Assembly: GCF_020907405.1 (NCBI RefSeq)
Contig: NZ_JAJJOE010000008.1
Coordinates: 419,609 to 483,608, forward strand
Length of the DNA: 64,000 bases
From: Arthrobacter sp. zg-Y769
Lineage (GTDB): Bacteria > Actinomycetota > Actinomycetes > Actinomycetales > Micrococcaceae
Reading direction: 5' to 3'
A program made the translations under genes and the position numbers. Numbering within the stretch: the first letter of the stretch is position 1; every line of letters starts with the position of its first letter. The notes below the pieces were generated by a model. That model made no database searches. It saw nothing but the letters and a program-made list of their open reading frames with translations, and was not told the origin of the DNA. Positions 36,246 to 45,750 of this stretch are shown here, piece by piece.

Positions 36246-37001
36246 TTACTTCCAGCGGAAAACCTTTGCGGCCACTGCGGCACACGGAACGGTCCAGCCG
36301 AGCATGACCAGAAAGGGAGCCGCCGTGACGGACCCTCCGTACCAGGCTGCGGTAAGCGCCTGGGTCATGGCACCGAGCGGGGTAAAGCCTGCGACCTGGC
36401 GGACTCCCTCGGGCATCAGCGGTCCCGGCGTCCACAATCCTGCAGTGAACATGCACACCATAAACACCAGGAACCCGATGCCGTAGGCGTTCTGGGCGGT
36501 CCCGGCCACGGCGGCAATGAGTGAACCCACGGCCATCATGGCGCCGACACCGAAGATGAGTACGACGACGGTCAGGGGAAGGCTGTCCGGCATGAGGCTG
36601 TCAAAGGCAATCCGGGCCAGCAGGACGGTGACGGTCACCGCAACGGCGAGCGATACGGCACTGACAATCCACTGGGCGAACAGGATGCGGTGCGCCCCGA
36701 CGGGTGTCACGCCGAGGCGGCGCAGCACGCCGCTCTCCCGGTAGCCGCTGATCGCGGACGGATAGTTGGTTACCGCCACGCTGGACAATGCCACCGCAAT
36801 GGACAGGGGCACGAGCAGGTCAATGGGGCGCAGGGCGGCGTAGACGGGATCCGTGCCTCCCATCGGGACCCTGGTGCCGGGGATGACGAACCCCTGAAGC
36901 AGCAGGATCGCCGAGGGCAGCACCAAGGCCATGAAAACGCTCAGCGGGTTGCGCAGATACAGGGTTGCTTCGGTGCGGGTCAGGGCTCCCAGGGCGCGCA
37001 T
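36246..37001 (-). CDS. ABC-2 type transporter permease
   Basis: The 251-residue membrane protein has six hydrophobic helices and the ABC2 layout (large cytoplasmic loop after helix 2; GYRESGVLRRLGVTP in the coupling region). It is encoded 9 bp downstream of its ATPase and is probably an exporter of a drug, lipid or peptide. The substrate is not predictable. It ends with FRWK. Confidence 0.9.
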   Translation of the reverse strand: MRALGALTRTEATLYLRNPLSVFMALVLPSAILLLQGFVIPGTRVPMGGTDPVYAALRPIDLLVPLSIAVALSSVAVTNYPSAISGYRESGVLRRLGVTPVGAHRILFAQWIVSAVSLAVAVTVTVLLARIAFDSLMPDSLPLTVVVLIFGVGAMMAVGSLIAAVAGTAQNAYGIGFLVFMVCMFTAGLWTPGPLMPEGVRQVAGFTPLGAMTQALTAAWYGGSVTAAPFLVMLGWTVPCAAVAAKVFRWK

Positions 37002-37010
37002 GGTCTCACC

Positions 37011-37769
37011 TCACTCGGCAGGCGCTTGCTCAATGAAGGCCAGATAGGCATCCTCCAGGGAGCCGTGCCCGCCGGGGCCGGTGCCGGAGACAGCCAGCAG
37101 CTCCGCCGGGGTGCCGACAAACCGTGTCCGGCCGGCGTCGATGATTGCCAGCCGGTCACACAGGCGCTCGACGTCGTCGAGGTAGTGGGTGACGAGGACA
37201 ACCGTGATGCCGTCATCCTTCACCCGCTGAATCAGCTGCCGGATGTCGCGCCTGCCCTGGGGGTCGAGTCCCGTGGTCAGCTCATCGAATACGACCACGT
37301 CGGGATCGCCGATGAGAGCCAGGGCAATCGAAAGGCGCTGCTTCTGCCCGCCCGAGAGCTTGTCGAAGGGCCGTTTGCGGTGTTCGTGCAGCCCGACGAT
37401 GCGCAGCAGTTCCGGCACATCGGCAGGTTCGGGGTAAAAGGCGGCAAACAGCCGCAGGGCCTCTTCCACGCGCAGGGCGGGCGGCAGGGCGGCGGCCTGG
37501 AGCTGGTAGCCGACGCGCCCGCGCACCGTTGCCCGGTCCGCGGCGGGGTCCACTCCCAGCACCGTGACCCGCCCGCCGTCGGGCCGCAGAGTGCCCGCCA
37601 CACACTCCACGGTTGTTGTCTTTCCGGCCCCGTTGGGGCCCAGGATGCCGAAGGCTTCACCCGCCTCGATGGACAACGTGACGTCTTCGAGCGCCACGAC
37701 ATTCCGGAAAGCCTTGGAGAGCCCGCTCACGCTTACCACGGTGCCGGCGGGCACGTGCGCCCTGGTCAT
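37011..37769 (-). CDS. ABC transporter ATP-binding protein
   Basis: This 252-residue ATPase of the DrrA/CcmA-like group has Walker A GPNGAGKT (about 44-51), a Q-loop VGYQLQ (Q), signature LSGGQKQR, Walker B VVVFDELTTGLD and the switch His in VTHYLDD. The start at ATG 37769 opens a two-gene exporter operon with the permease. The 123-bp gap upstream separates it from the MFS gene on the same strand. Confidence 0.93.
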   Translation of the reverse strand: MTRAHVPAGTVVSVSGLSKAFRNVVALEDVTLSIEAGEAFGILGPNGAGKTTTVECVAGTLRPDGGRVTVLGVDPAADRATVRGRVGYQLQAAALPPALRVEEALRLFAAFYPEPADVPELLRIVGLHEHRKRPFDKLSGGQKQRLSIALALIGDPDVVVFDELTTGLDPQGRRDIRQLIQRVKDDGITVVLVTHYLDDVERLCDRLAIIDAGRTRFVGTPAELLAVSGTGPGGHGSLEDAYLAFIEQAPAE

Positions 37770-37892
37770 GCGGACAATTCTGGGGGCCCTGCGGCAGCAG
37801 GGTCAAGGGTGCTGCGAGCTGTTGCCTGTTGCGGCTGCGGTTGCCGTTAGTCCGGGACACATGGAAGCGCGGCAGGGACCGGAATACCCCGG

Positions 37893-39227
37893 TCAGGCGT
37901 CGCCGCGCTCCCCGCGGCGCCGCTGCCGTTCCCTGGCCAGCGCTGCGCGAAGCGGCGGCAGCGGAGATCCTTCCCTGGCCAGCCGTGCGCGGACCTGCCC
38001 CCGGGTCCGCAGGATGCCCGCGACGCCCACCGCCATCACGGCGAACTGCACCGACAGGGCAATCCGGAAGGAGTTCAGGGCGTACAGGTTTCCGTCGGAG
38101 AAACCGCTGTTATTCAGCACGTCCAGCACCACGCCGATCAGGTACATGCTGACCAGCGAGGCAATGAAGCCGCCGATATTGACAATCCCCGTGGCGGTGC
38201 CCAGCCGCGCGCTGGGGTTGTAGGTCCGGGCAAAGTCGAACCCGATCATGGACCCCGGCCCGCCGATGGCCAGCAGCGCCACGAGGAGCACCAGCAGCCA
38301 GAGCGGCGCCGGTCCGGGATAGAGCAGGACGGCGGCCCACCCGGCGGCCATGGCGCCGGCAATCAGCAGGACCATGGTGGACCGGCGCAGCGGGTGCCTG
38401 CCCACCCACGAGCCCATCCACGGCCCGCAGATGATGGCAACCACCACGAAGAAGGCCATCAGGGCCGACGCCGTAGTGGAAGACACGCCTTCAGCGCTCA
38501 CCAGATACGGAAAGCCCCACATCATCACGAAAACCGTGCCCGGAAACTGCACCGTGTAGTGGGTCCACATGCCCAGCCGCGTTCCCGGCTGGGCGAACGC
38601 CTGCGCGAGGGACGTGCCGGTCTGCCGAAGCGGCAGGGGCACGGGTGCCTCGCCGCCCTCGGGCCGGTTCCGCACACAGGCCAGCGTCAGGACCAGGGCA
38701 AGCAGGGAGAGCGACGCCGCGGACACGAATGCCGTGCTCCAGCCGAAGCGGTGCAGCACGTAGGCAAAGGGAATGGCGCTGGCTATCTGCCCCAGCTGGC
38801 CGACTATGCCCGTGTACTGGGTCAGGACGGGAATCTTCCGCCCCGGGAACCAGGCCGGAAGCAGCCGCAGCACGGAGATGAAGGTCAGTGCGTCCCCCGC
38901 ACCAACGAGGGAGCGCCCAAGGATGCCGGTGCCGACGGATTCCGCGGTAGCCAGCTGGAACTGGCCCGCGAGCATCAACACCGCACCCCCGGCGATCAGC
39001 AGCCGCGGACCGAACCTGTCCACCAAGACACCCACGGGGATCTGCAGCCCGGCATAGACCAGCAGCTGCACCACCGTGAAGACGGACAACACGGAAGCGG
39101 ATGCGGAGAAGCGCTCGGTGGCTTCAATGCCGGCCACTCCGAACGTGGTCCGCTGGGTGACCGCCACCATGTAGGCAAAAACGCCTACACCCCAGACGAT
39201 CCAGGCCCGTGTGCCGTTCACCGGCAC
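37893..39227 (-). CDS. Major facilitator superfamily transporter
   Basis: The 444-residue protein has about 12 hydrophobic helices and the MFS loop 2-3 motif LVDRFGPRLL (about 67-76). The second half repeats the layout, and the C-terminus is Arg-rich (ERQRRRGERG). It opens with the helix-1 signature WGVGVFAYMVAVTQRTTFGVAG. A nitrate/proton- or sugar-phosphate-type permease is possible, but the substrate is not predictable. It is 27 bp downstream of the PAC2 gene on the same strand. Confidence 0.9.
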   Translation of the reverse strand: MPVNGTRAWIVWGVGVFAYMVAVTQRTTFGVAGIEATERFSASASVLSVFTVVQLLVYAGLQIPVGVLVDRFGPRLLIAGGAVLMLAGQFQLATAESVGTGILGRSLVGAGDALTFISVLRLLPAWFPGRKIPVLTQYTGIVGQLGQIASAIPFAYVLHRFGWSTAFVSAASLSLLALVLTLACVRNRPEGGEAPVPLPLRQTGTSLAQAFAQPGTRLGMWTHYTVQFPGTVFVMMWGFPYLVSAEGVSSTTASALMAFFVVVAIICGPWMGSWVGRHPLRRSTMVLLIAGAMAAGWAAVLLYPGPAPLWLLVLLVALLAIGGPGSMIGFDFARTYNPSARLGTATGIVNIGGFIASLVSMYLIGVVLDVLNNSGFSDGNLYALNSFRIALSVQFAVMAVGVAGILRTRGQVRARLAREGSPLPPLRAALARERQRRRGERGDA

Positions 39228-39254
39228 ACCTGCCCCGGGCCGGCCTGTGTCGCG

Positions 39255-40316
39255 CTAAGCCGCTCCGGGCCGCCCGTCCCCGTCGTCGCTGCCGTGGCCA
39301 TTGCCCGTGCCCTCGGTGGCATTTGGTGCAATCTCCTGATCCGCGTCATCATGTGGTCCGGTCGTGCCCGGGTGCTGGTTTTCGGGCCATAGCGCTTCGG
39401 ATTCCTCCTCGGCCTGCGGGCTGGCCAAATAGGCCTCCACCGCGGCTCCGATTTCCTCGGCGTCTGCCAGTTCGTCGTTGCCCTTGACCAGCAGGGAGCG
39501 GCGAACGGTGCTTTCGGTGTATTGGTCGTAACGCTTCTCCAGCGTGGCCACCACGCCCTTTACCTCGGCCGAGGCCTCCACCTGTTCGGTGATCTGGCGG
39601 TCCACGTCACGGCCGGCCTCGCGGAGCCGGTCGGTGGGCAGCACCAGTGAGGCGGCGGCACCAAGGTATTCGAGTCCGGCGACGGCTGCGGGCGGGAACT
39701 CAGCCTCGGCCAGGTAGTGCGGTACATGCACCACGTGCCCGACGACGTCGACCCCTGCCTCCACGAGCCGCAGTTCCAGGACGTGCCCGACGGCGGCCTG
39801 CACCTGGGCGATCGGGGTCCAGGAACTGATCCCCTCCACCAGGTCGGGCCGGTTGCCGTGCGTAGTGACCCCGATCGGGCGGGTGTGCGGGACGGGCATG
39901 GGGATCGAATGGATCCAGCAGACCAGGCTCACGTCGAAGGTTTTGACCAGGTGCAGGACCGCGGCCGTGAACCGCTCCCACTGCAGGTCGGGTTCGAAGC
40001 CGGTCAGGAACAGGAAGGGCTCGCCCAGCCCGTCATACATGCGGTGCAGCTCAAGCTTCGGCGGCTCGTAGTCGCTGAGATGGTCCTCGATGAAGGAAAT
40101 CTGCGGCCGGCGGTTGCGGTAGTCAATCAGCTGGTCCGCGTCGAACGTTGCCACCAGGTCATGGTCCAGGGCATCGAAGAGCTCATCCCGGATCTGGCTG
40201 ACCACGTGGCCGGCCTCGGCGAAGCCGGTGAAACCGGCAAGGAGCTTCAGGCCGGACAGGTCCCCGGATTCCGTGACCTCCGGATTCAGATTAAACAGGG
40301 TCAACGGATCAAGCAT
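39255..40316 (-). CDS. PAC2-family protein (proteasome assembly chaperone-like)
   Basis: The 353-residue protein has the PAC2 fold signature at the N-terminus (GLKLLAGFTGFAEAGHVVSQI), HRMYDGLGEPFLFLTGFEPDLQWE, then SIPMPVPHTRPIGVTTHG. The last 60 residues are acidic and disordered. PAC2 proteins occur in proteasome-bearing actinobacteria, but a chaperone role for this branch is not established. It is divergent from pepA. Confidence 0.88.
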   Translation of the reverse strand: MLDPLTLFNLNPEVTESGDLSGLKLLAGFTGFAEAGHVVSQIRDELFDALDHDLVATFDADQLIDYRNRRPQISFIEDHLSDYEPPKLELHRMYDGLGEPFLFLTGFEPDLQWERFTAAVLHLVKTFDVSLVCWIHSIPMPVPHTRPIGVTTHGNRPDLVEGISSWTPIAQVQAAVGHVLELRLVEAGVDVVGHVVHVPHYLAEAEFPPAAVAGLEYLGAAASLVLPTDRLREAGRDVDRQITEQVEASAEVKGVVATLEKRYDQYTESTVRRSLLVKGNDELADAEEIGAAVEAYLASPQAEEESEALWPENQHPGTTGPHDDADQEIAPNATEGTGNGHGSDDGDGRPGAA

Positions 40317-40570
40317 GTCTTACCCCTCCCGGGAACTCACGTGCACTGTTGGCACAGGATGGTGTCCGCCGGTGTTGCCGGCTGCTTAAAACCGTTGCTG
40401 TGCCCTTACTCAAGGGTAAACGCCGGGGCACGTGCGTTTCATTCCGGGGACTGCACTGACCCCGCCCCGGTGCAGCAGCTAAGGCGCAACGTTGCGGCGC
40501 CCGGGCGTTCTTCAGACTACGATCGGTGTGGTAGACGCAAAGCAACACAGAAACGTGAGGAAACAGCTTC

Positions 40571-42100
40571 GTGAACAAAGCCAGTGAGCCCAGCCTGTCG
40601 GCAGTATCCAGGGACGGACGCAAGGTCGCCGCCAGTGCACTCGTGATCGGCGTGGGACAGACCCCCGACGGTCCCGTCCTGATTGAAAGTCCGCTTTCCC
40701 CCAAGGCCTCGGCTGCCCTGACTGCTTCACTGCCGCTGCTGGGCATCACCGGCGCCGCGGACGAAGTCCACCGCCTGCCCGGCCTGCCCGAGGCCGACGC
40801 CGACATGCTGGTCCTCACGGGTCTGGGCAAGGTTTCGGCCGGCGTCGCCCTGACCGAGGAAGCCCTCCGCCGCGCGGCCGGATCCGCCGTGCGCCAGATC
40901 GCCGGCACCGCGTCGGTGGCCCTGGCACTGCCGGCAGGAACCGTGGCAGACGCCGCCGCCGTCGCCGAGGGTGCCCTGCTGGGTGCCTACAGCTTCACCG
41001 AACACCGCAGTGCCGCCACCGTGGACAGTGTTCCGGCACCGGTCTCCGAGATCACGGTCATTACTGCTGCCGCTGACGAGAAGGCACTGAAGCCTGCCCT
41101 CGAACGCGCCCGGATCCTCGGCCGCGCCGTCAACGCCACGCGCACCCTGGTCAACCAGCCGCCGAGCCACCTCTACCCGGAGACCTTTGCGGCAGCCGCC
41201 AAGGACCTGGCCAAGTCGCTGCCCGTCAAGGTCACCGTGATGGACGAGAAGAAGCTTGAACGCGAAGGCTTCGGCGGCATCCTCGGCGTCGGCAAGGGTT
41301 CGGCCCGTCCCCCGCGCCTGGTCAAGCTCGAATACGCGCCGCTGCGCTCAAAGGCCAAGCTGGCCCTCGTCGGCAAGGGCATCACCTTCGATTCCGGCGG
41401 ACTGTCCCTGAAGCCGGCCGCCGGCATGCAGGCGATGAAGTCGGACATGGGCGGTGCCGCCGTCGTGCTGAACGCCCTGCTGGCCATCGCCGAACTGGGA
41501 CTGCCCATCAAGGTGACGTCCTGGCTGTGCATTGCCGAGAACATGCCCTCGGGCACCGCCCAGCGTCCCTCCGACGTGATGACCACCTACGGCGGCCGCA
41601 CTGTCGAGGTGCTGAACACCGACGCCGAGGGCCGGCTGGTCATGGCTGACGGCCTGGTGGCTGCCAGCGAGGAAGCGCCCGACGCGATCATCGACGTCGC
41701 CACCCTGACCGGGGCCCAGATGATTGCCCTCGGCAACCGGGTGTCGGCAGTGATGGGTGAAGAAGGAGTCCGGGAAGCCGTCAAGGCTGCCGCGGACCGG
41801 GCGGGCGAGCTGTTCTGGCCGATGCCCATTCCGGAAGAGCTGCGGGCGAGCCTGGATTCGCAGGTGGCCGATATCGCCAACCACGGCGAGCGTTTCGGCG
41901 GCATGATGACCGCTGCCACGTTCCTGCAGGAATTCGTCGGCGAGGTCAACGGAACCAAGATCCCGTGGGCCCACCTGGACATTGCCGGCCCGGCATTCAA
42001 CGACGGCGCCCCCTACGGCTACACGCCGAAGGAAGGCACCGGCGTCGCCGTCCGCACCCTGGTGGCCTACGCCGAAGACGTAGTGGCGCGGGCCTCATAG
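40571..42100 (+). CDS. pepA: Leucyl aminopeptidase (M17)
   Basis: This 509-residue cytosolic di-zinc exopeptidase has the M17 catalytic core in its C-terminal half: GKGITFDSGGLSLKP, MKSDMGGAA, and the family signature NTDAEGRLVMADG (about 349-361). The N-terminal domain (1-170) is more variable. Start GTG 40571 has TGAGGA upstream. Its placement before the E2/lipB/lipA/glnA block resembles mycobacterial pepB (Rv2213). Confidence 0.95.
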   Translation: MNKASEPSLSAVSRDGRKVAASALVIGVGQTPDGPVLIESPLSPKASAALTASLPLLGITGAADEVHRLPGLPEADADMLVLTGLGKVSAGVALTEEALRRAAGSAVRQIAGTASVALALPAGTVADAAAVAEGALLGAYSFTEHRSAATVDSVPAPVSEITVITAAADEKALKPALERARILGRAVNATRTLVNQPPSHLYPETFAAAAKDLAKSLPVKVTVMDEKKLEREGFGGILGVGKGSARPPRLVKLEYAPLRSKAKLALVGKGITFDSGGLSLKPAAGMQAMKSDMGGAAVVLNALLAIAELGLPIKVTSWLCIAENMPSGTAQRPSDVMTTYGGRTVEVLNTDAEGRLVMADGLVAASEEAPDAIIDVATLTGAQMIALGNRVSAVMGEEGVREAVKAAADRAGELFWPMPIPEELRASLDSQVADIANHGERFGGMMTAATFLQEFVGEVNGTKIPWAHLDIAGPAFNDGAPYGYTPKEGTGVAVRTLVAYAEDVVARAS

Positions 42101-42111
42101 CATCCAATCCG

Positions 42112-42128
42112 GTTCCGCGAAACGGAAC
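42112..42128 (+). terminator. Weak terminator-like hairpin after pepA
   Basis: A 6-bp stem (GTTCCG/CGGAAC) with a CGAAA loop starts 12 bp after the pepA stop. There is no T-tract, so attenuation is likelier than full termination. The remaining pepA-lpdA gap (to 42289) has no other feature I can support. Confidence 0.4.
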
Positions 42129-42289
42129 TGACGCTTGTGGCAGGTGTTTCTCATTACACTTCGCCCCTTGCTGCCTGTGTTCAAGTGGATGCTGGTGGTA
42201 GGGGGCGATAGGGTGAGGACTGATCACAAACGCCCAATAACTCATCGGCGCGCATGGGCGCGTCAACGAAAACGCGAGGGAGCGTCCAA

Positions 42290-43672
42290 GTGGCCGATAA
42301 GGCAGCTGCGCAAGAGTTCGACATCCTGATCCTCGGCGGAGGCAGCGGCGGCTACGCCGCGGCACTGCGCTCCGTGGAGCTGGGATTCTCCGTAGGTCTC
42401 ATTGAAAAGGGGAAGCTGGGCGGGACCTGCCTGCACAACGGCTGCATCCCCACCAAGGCGCTGCTGCATTCCGCCGAAATCGCGGAGAACGCCAAGACGG
42501 CCTCGAAGTACGGCATCAACGCCACCTTCGACTCCATCGACATGACCGCAGTGAACGCCTACAAGGACAACATCATTGCGGGCAAGTTCCGCGGCCTCCA
42601 GGGCCTGATCAAGTCCAAGGGCATCACGGTCATCGAGGGTGAGGGCAAACTCACCAGCGAAAAGACCATCGAGGTCAACGGTGAGACCTACACCGGCAAG
42701 AACATCATCCTGGCCACCGGCTCCTACTCCCGCTCACTGCCGGGCCTGGAAATCGGCGGCAAGGTCATCACCTCCGACCAGGCCCTGAAGATGGACACCG
42801 TGCCCAAGAGCGCGGTCATCCTCGGCGGCGGCGTCATCGGCGTCGAATTCGCCTCGGTCTGGAACTCGTTCGGCGTGGACGTCACCATTGTCGAGGGCCT
42901 GCCCTCCCTGGTCCCCAACGAAGACGCGGCCATCATCAAGCAGCTGGAACGCGCGTACAAGAAGCGCGGCATCAAGTTCAGCACCGGCATCTTCTTCGAC
43001 AACGTCCAGCAGAACGACGACGGCGTCGTCGTCACGCTCGCCGACGGCAAGACCTTCGAAGCCGATCTGCTGCTCGTGGCCGTTGGCCGCGGCCCGGTCA
43101 CCGCCAACCTCGGTTACGAAGAAGCGGGCCTCACCATGGACCGCGGCTTCGTTATCACCAACGACCGCCTGCACACCGGGGTCGGCAACATCTACGCCGT
43201 GGGCGACATCGTTCCCGGCCTGCAGCTGGCCCACCGCGGCTTCCAGCAGGGCATCTTCGTTGCCGAGGAAATCGCCGGCCTGAAGCCCGTTGTGGTTGAC
43301 GATGTCAACATCCCCAAGGTCACCTACTGCGAGCCGGAAATTGCCTCCGTCGGCCTGACCGAGGCAAAGGCCAAGGACAAGCTGGGTGCCGAGAACGTCG
43401 AGGTCCAGGAGTACAACCTGGCCGGCAACGGCAAGACCTCCATCCTCGGCTCCTCCGGCCTCATCAAGATGGTCCGCGAGAAGGACGGCCCCATCGTGGG
43501 TGTGCACATGATCGGCGGCCGCATCGGCGAGCAGATCGGCGAAGCCCAGTTGATCGTGAACTGGGAGGCGTACCCTGAGGATATTGCCAGCCTGATCCAC
43601 GGCCACCCGACGCAGAACGAGGCGATCGGCGAGGCCGCTATGGCACTGGCCGGCAAGCCCCTTCACGGTTAA
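42290..43672 (+). CDS. lpdA: Dihydrolipoyl dehydrogenase (E3)
   Basis: The 460-residue flavoprotein reoxidises dihydrolipoyl groups of the E2 chain using NAD+. FAD-binding motif GGGSGGYAAA lies at the N-terminus. The redox disulfide is C47-C52 (GGTCLHNGC). The NAD-binding motif is GGGVIGVEFA, the second FAD motif is YAVGDIVPG, and the C-terminal catalytic His-Glu region is HPTQNEAIGEAAMAL. I chose GTG 42290 with GAGGGAG upstream. It lies 121 bp before the E2 gene, separated by a strong hairpin. Confidence 0.95.
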   Translation: MADKAAAQEFDILILGGGSGGYAAALRSVELGFSVGLIEKGKLGGTCLHNGCIPTKALLHSAEIAENAKTASKYGINATFDSIDMTAVNAYKDNIIAGKFRGLQGLIKSKGITVIEGEGKLTSEKTIEVNGETYTGKNIILATGSYSRSLPGLEIGGKVITSDQALKMDTVPKSAVILGGGVIGVEFASVWNSFGVDVTIVEGLPSLVPNEDAAIIKQLERAYKKRGIKFSTGIFFDNVQQNDDGVVVTLADGKTFEADLLLVAVGRGPVTANLGYEEAGLTMDRGFVITNDRLHTGVGNIYAVGDIVPGLQLAHRGFQQGIFVAEEIAGLKPVVVDDVNIPKVTYCEPEIASVGLTEAKAKDKLGAENVEVQEYNLAGNGKTSILGSSGLIKMVREKDGPIVGVHMIGGRIGEQIGEAQLIVNWEAYPEDIASLIHGHPTQNEAIGEAAMALAGKPLHG

Positions 43673-43688
43673 CACCTAAGATTCACTT

Positions 43689-43726
43689 CCCCGGGCCGCA
43701 TTCCGCCTTGCGGCTGCGGCCCGGGG
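43689..43726 (+). terminator. Large hairpin between lpdA and the E2 gene
   Basis: A 12-bp stem (CCCCGGGCCGCA with its complement) encloses a short CCG/CGG stem. It lacks a T-tract, so it may reduce rather than stop readthrough into the E2 gene. Confidence 0.55.
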
Positions 43727-43793
43727 GAAATCATCACCAGCACCAGCGGCACGGCTGGTCACAAAAGATCTATCAAGGAGAAACGGGGACAAT

Positions 43794-45599
43794 ATGTCTG
43801 AAACCGTGAACTTACCAGCCCTCGGCGAGTCCGTCACCGAAGGCACCGTCACCCGCTGGCTGAAGAACGTGGGCGACCGCGTCGAGGTCGACGAGCCGCT
43901 GCTCGAGGTATCCACCGACAAGGTCGATACGGAAATCCCCTCCCCCGTTGCCGGCGTGATCGAGGAAATCCTCGTGGCCGAAGACGAAACCGCCGAGGTC
44001 GGCGCTGCGCTCGTGCGCATCGGTGACGGCTCCGGTTCCGGCGAGCAGCTGGACGACGGCGGCAGCGCCGCCAACCAGGAAGCACCGGCCCAGGAAGCTC
44101 CGGCCGAAGAGGCCCCTGCCGAGGAAGCACCGGCAGCCGAAGAAGCTCCCGCCGACGAAGCACCGGCAGCCGGCGGCTCCGGCGAAGGCACCGAGGTCAC
44201 CCTCCCCGCCCTCGGCGAGTCCGTCACCGAAGGCACCGTTACCCGCTGGCTCAAGGCCGTAGGCGACGACGTCGAAATGGACGAGCCGCTGCTCGAGGTT
44301 TCCACCGACAAGGTCGACACCGAGATCCCCTCCCCGGTAGCCGGCAAGCTGCTGGAAATCCGGGTCAATGAGGACGACACTGCCGAGGTCGGCTCCGTAC
44401 TGGCCGTCATCGGTTCCGGTGCCGGCGCTCCCGCCAAGGCCGAGCCGAAGGGTGCCGAGCCCGTAGCGGCTGCCTCCAAGGACGAGCGTGAAGCTCCGGC
44501 CGTCGAGCCGGAAAAGAAGGAAGCCCCGAAGGCTGAGGCTCCCAAGGCCGAAGCTCCGAAGCAGGAAGCCCCGAAGGCTGAGGCTCCGAAGCAGGAAGCC
44601 CCGAAGGCCGAGGCTCCGAAGCAGGAAGCGTCCGCCGGCTCCAACGACGGTGGCACTTATGTAACCCCGCTGGTGCGCAAGCTCGCCAACGAGCACGGCG
44701 TGGACCTCTCCAGCATCAAGGGTTCCGGCGTTGCCGGGCGCATCCGCAAGCAGGATGTGCTTGAAGCCGCCGAGGCCAAGAAGGCCGCCTCGCAGCAGCC
44801 TGCCGCTTCCGCTGCTTCCGCCCCCGCTGCGTCCGAAAAGGCGGCCCCGGCGCAGGTCAGCGAAGCCAGCGCCAAGCTGCGCGGCACCACGGTCAAGGCC
44901 CCCCGCATCCGCCAGACGATTGCACGCCGTATGCGTGAATCCCTGGAGGAGTCGGCACAGCTGACCCAGGTACACGAGGTCGACATGACCCGCATTGCCG
45001 CACTCCGGCAGAAGGCCAAGAACAACTTCCAGCAGCAGAACGGCGCGAAGCTCACCTTCCTGCCGTTCATTGCCAAGGCAGTTGTCGAAGGCCTCAAGCA
45101 GCACCCGGTCCTCAACGCCTCGTACAACAACGAGACGCAGGAAATCACGTACCACGATGCCGAGCACCTCGCGATTGCCGTGGACACCGAGAAGGGCCTG
45201 CTGGTTCCGGTCATCAACGATGCCGGTGACCTGAACATCACCGGCCTGGCCAAGAAGATCGCCGATGTCGGCAGCCGCACCCGCAACAACAAGATCGGCC
45301 CCGACGAGCTCTCCGGCGGCACGTTCACCATCACGAACATCGGCAGCGTCGGAGCCCTCTTCGACACGCCGATCATCAACCAGCCGCAGGTCGGCATCCT
45401 GGGCACCGGCGCGATCGTCAAGCGTCCCATGGTGGTCACCGACGCGGAGGGCAATGACAACATTGCCATCCGTTCGATGATGTACCTCTCCCTGACGTAC
45501 GACCACCGCCTGGTGGACGGCGCCGATGCAGGCCGCTTCCTGCAGACGCTGAAGGCACGTCTGGAAGAAGGCAACTTCGAGGCGGACCTGGGTCTCTAG
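43794..45599 (+). CDS. sucB: Dihydrolipoamide acyltransferase E2 (SucB/DlaT type, two lipoyl domains)
   Basis: The 601-residue E2 core of 2-oxoacid dehydrogenase complexes has two lipoyl domains (3-77 and 133-207), each with [10 protein letters not shown] and lipoyl lysines K43 and K173. A Lys/Ala/Glu/Pro-repeat linker follows, then an E3-binding domain (about 285-325) and an acyltransferase domain with the catalytic [11 protein letters not shown] (about 571). The family is often annotated SucB, but the mycobacterial orthologue DlaT (Rv2215), in a similar neighbourhood, is the pyruvate dehydrogenase E2. The substrate is therefore unsettled and may be both complexes. lipB and lipA, which make its cofactor, are 8 kb away. 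Confidence 0.92.
   Translation: MSETVNLPALGESVTEGTVTRWLKNVGDRVEVDEPLLEVSTDKVDTEIPSPVAGVIEEILVAEDETAEVGAALVRIGDGSGSGEQLDDGGSAANQEAPAQEAPAEEAPAEEAPAAEEAPADEAPAAGGSGEGTEVTLPALGESVTEGTVTRWLKAVGDDVEMDEPLLEVSTDKVDTEIPSPVAGKLLEIRVNEDDTAEVGSVLAVIGSGAGAPAKAEPKGAEPVAAASKDEREAPAVEPEKKEAPKAEAPKAEAPKQEAPKAEAPKQEAPKAEAPKQEASAGSNDGGTYVTPLVRKLANEHGVDLSSIKGSGVAGRIRKQDVLEAAEAKKAASQQPAASAASAPAASEKAAPAQVSEASAKLRGTTVKAPRIRQTIARRMRESLEESAQLTQVHEVDMTRIAALRQKAKNNFQQQNGAKLTFLPFIAKAVVEGLKQHPVLNASYNNETQEITYHDAEHLAIAVDTEKGLLVPVINDAGDLNITGLAKKIADVGSRTRNNKIGPDELSGGTFTITNIGSVGALFDTPIINQPQVGILGTGAIVKRPMVVTDAEGNDNIAIRSMMYLSLTYDHRLVDGADAGRFLQTLKARLEEGNFEADLGL
43819..44350 (+). repeat. Internal duplication: two lipoyl-domain-coding repeats
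   Basis: The lipoyl coding segments starting at 43819 and 44209 are offset by 390 bp (130 codons). They share long identical runs, including about 31 consecutive bases at their 5' ends and another run of about 20 around 43890/44280. This similarity at silent sites suggests recent duplication or gene conversion. Confidence 0.85.
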
Positions 45600-45615
45600 T
45601 CCCGGCCCCGGCTCC

Positions 45616-45651
45616 GAAGGGCGTCCTCCCGTTTCCGGGAGGGCGCCCTTC
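45616..45651 (+). terminator. Terminator hairpin after the E2 gene
   Basis: A 16-bp stem (GAAGGGCG-TCCTCCCG against CGGGAGGGCGCCCTTC, one T-G pair) with a TTTC loop starts 16 bp after the stop. A second hairpin (AACCCC/GGGGTT, 45663-45681) ends in a T-rich TTCTCT run. Confidence 0.75.
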
Positions 45652-45682
45652 GCCGTTCACGGAACCCCTCCGGTCGGGGTTT

Positions 45683-45699
45683 CTCTACATGTTGTAGAA
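45683..45699. promoter_or_regulatory. Fourth copy of the cyd/blaI inverted repeat
   Basis: CTCTAC-ATGTT-GTAGAA matches the TTCTAC-N5-GTAGAA repeats at 28.9 kb at 11 of 12 arm positions. It lies 52 bp upstream of the ATG of the 115-residue membrane protein and overlaps the tail of the E2-gene terminator. It is probably an operator for the same BlaI-type repressor. Confidence 0.65.
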
Positions 45700-45750
45700 A
45701 AGTTACCCGTTCGGCCGAAGGCGCTGGCGCACCGTCGATAAACTCGAACT

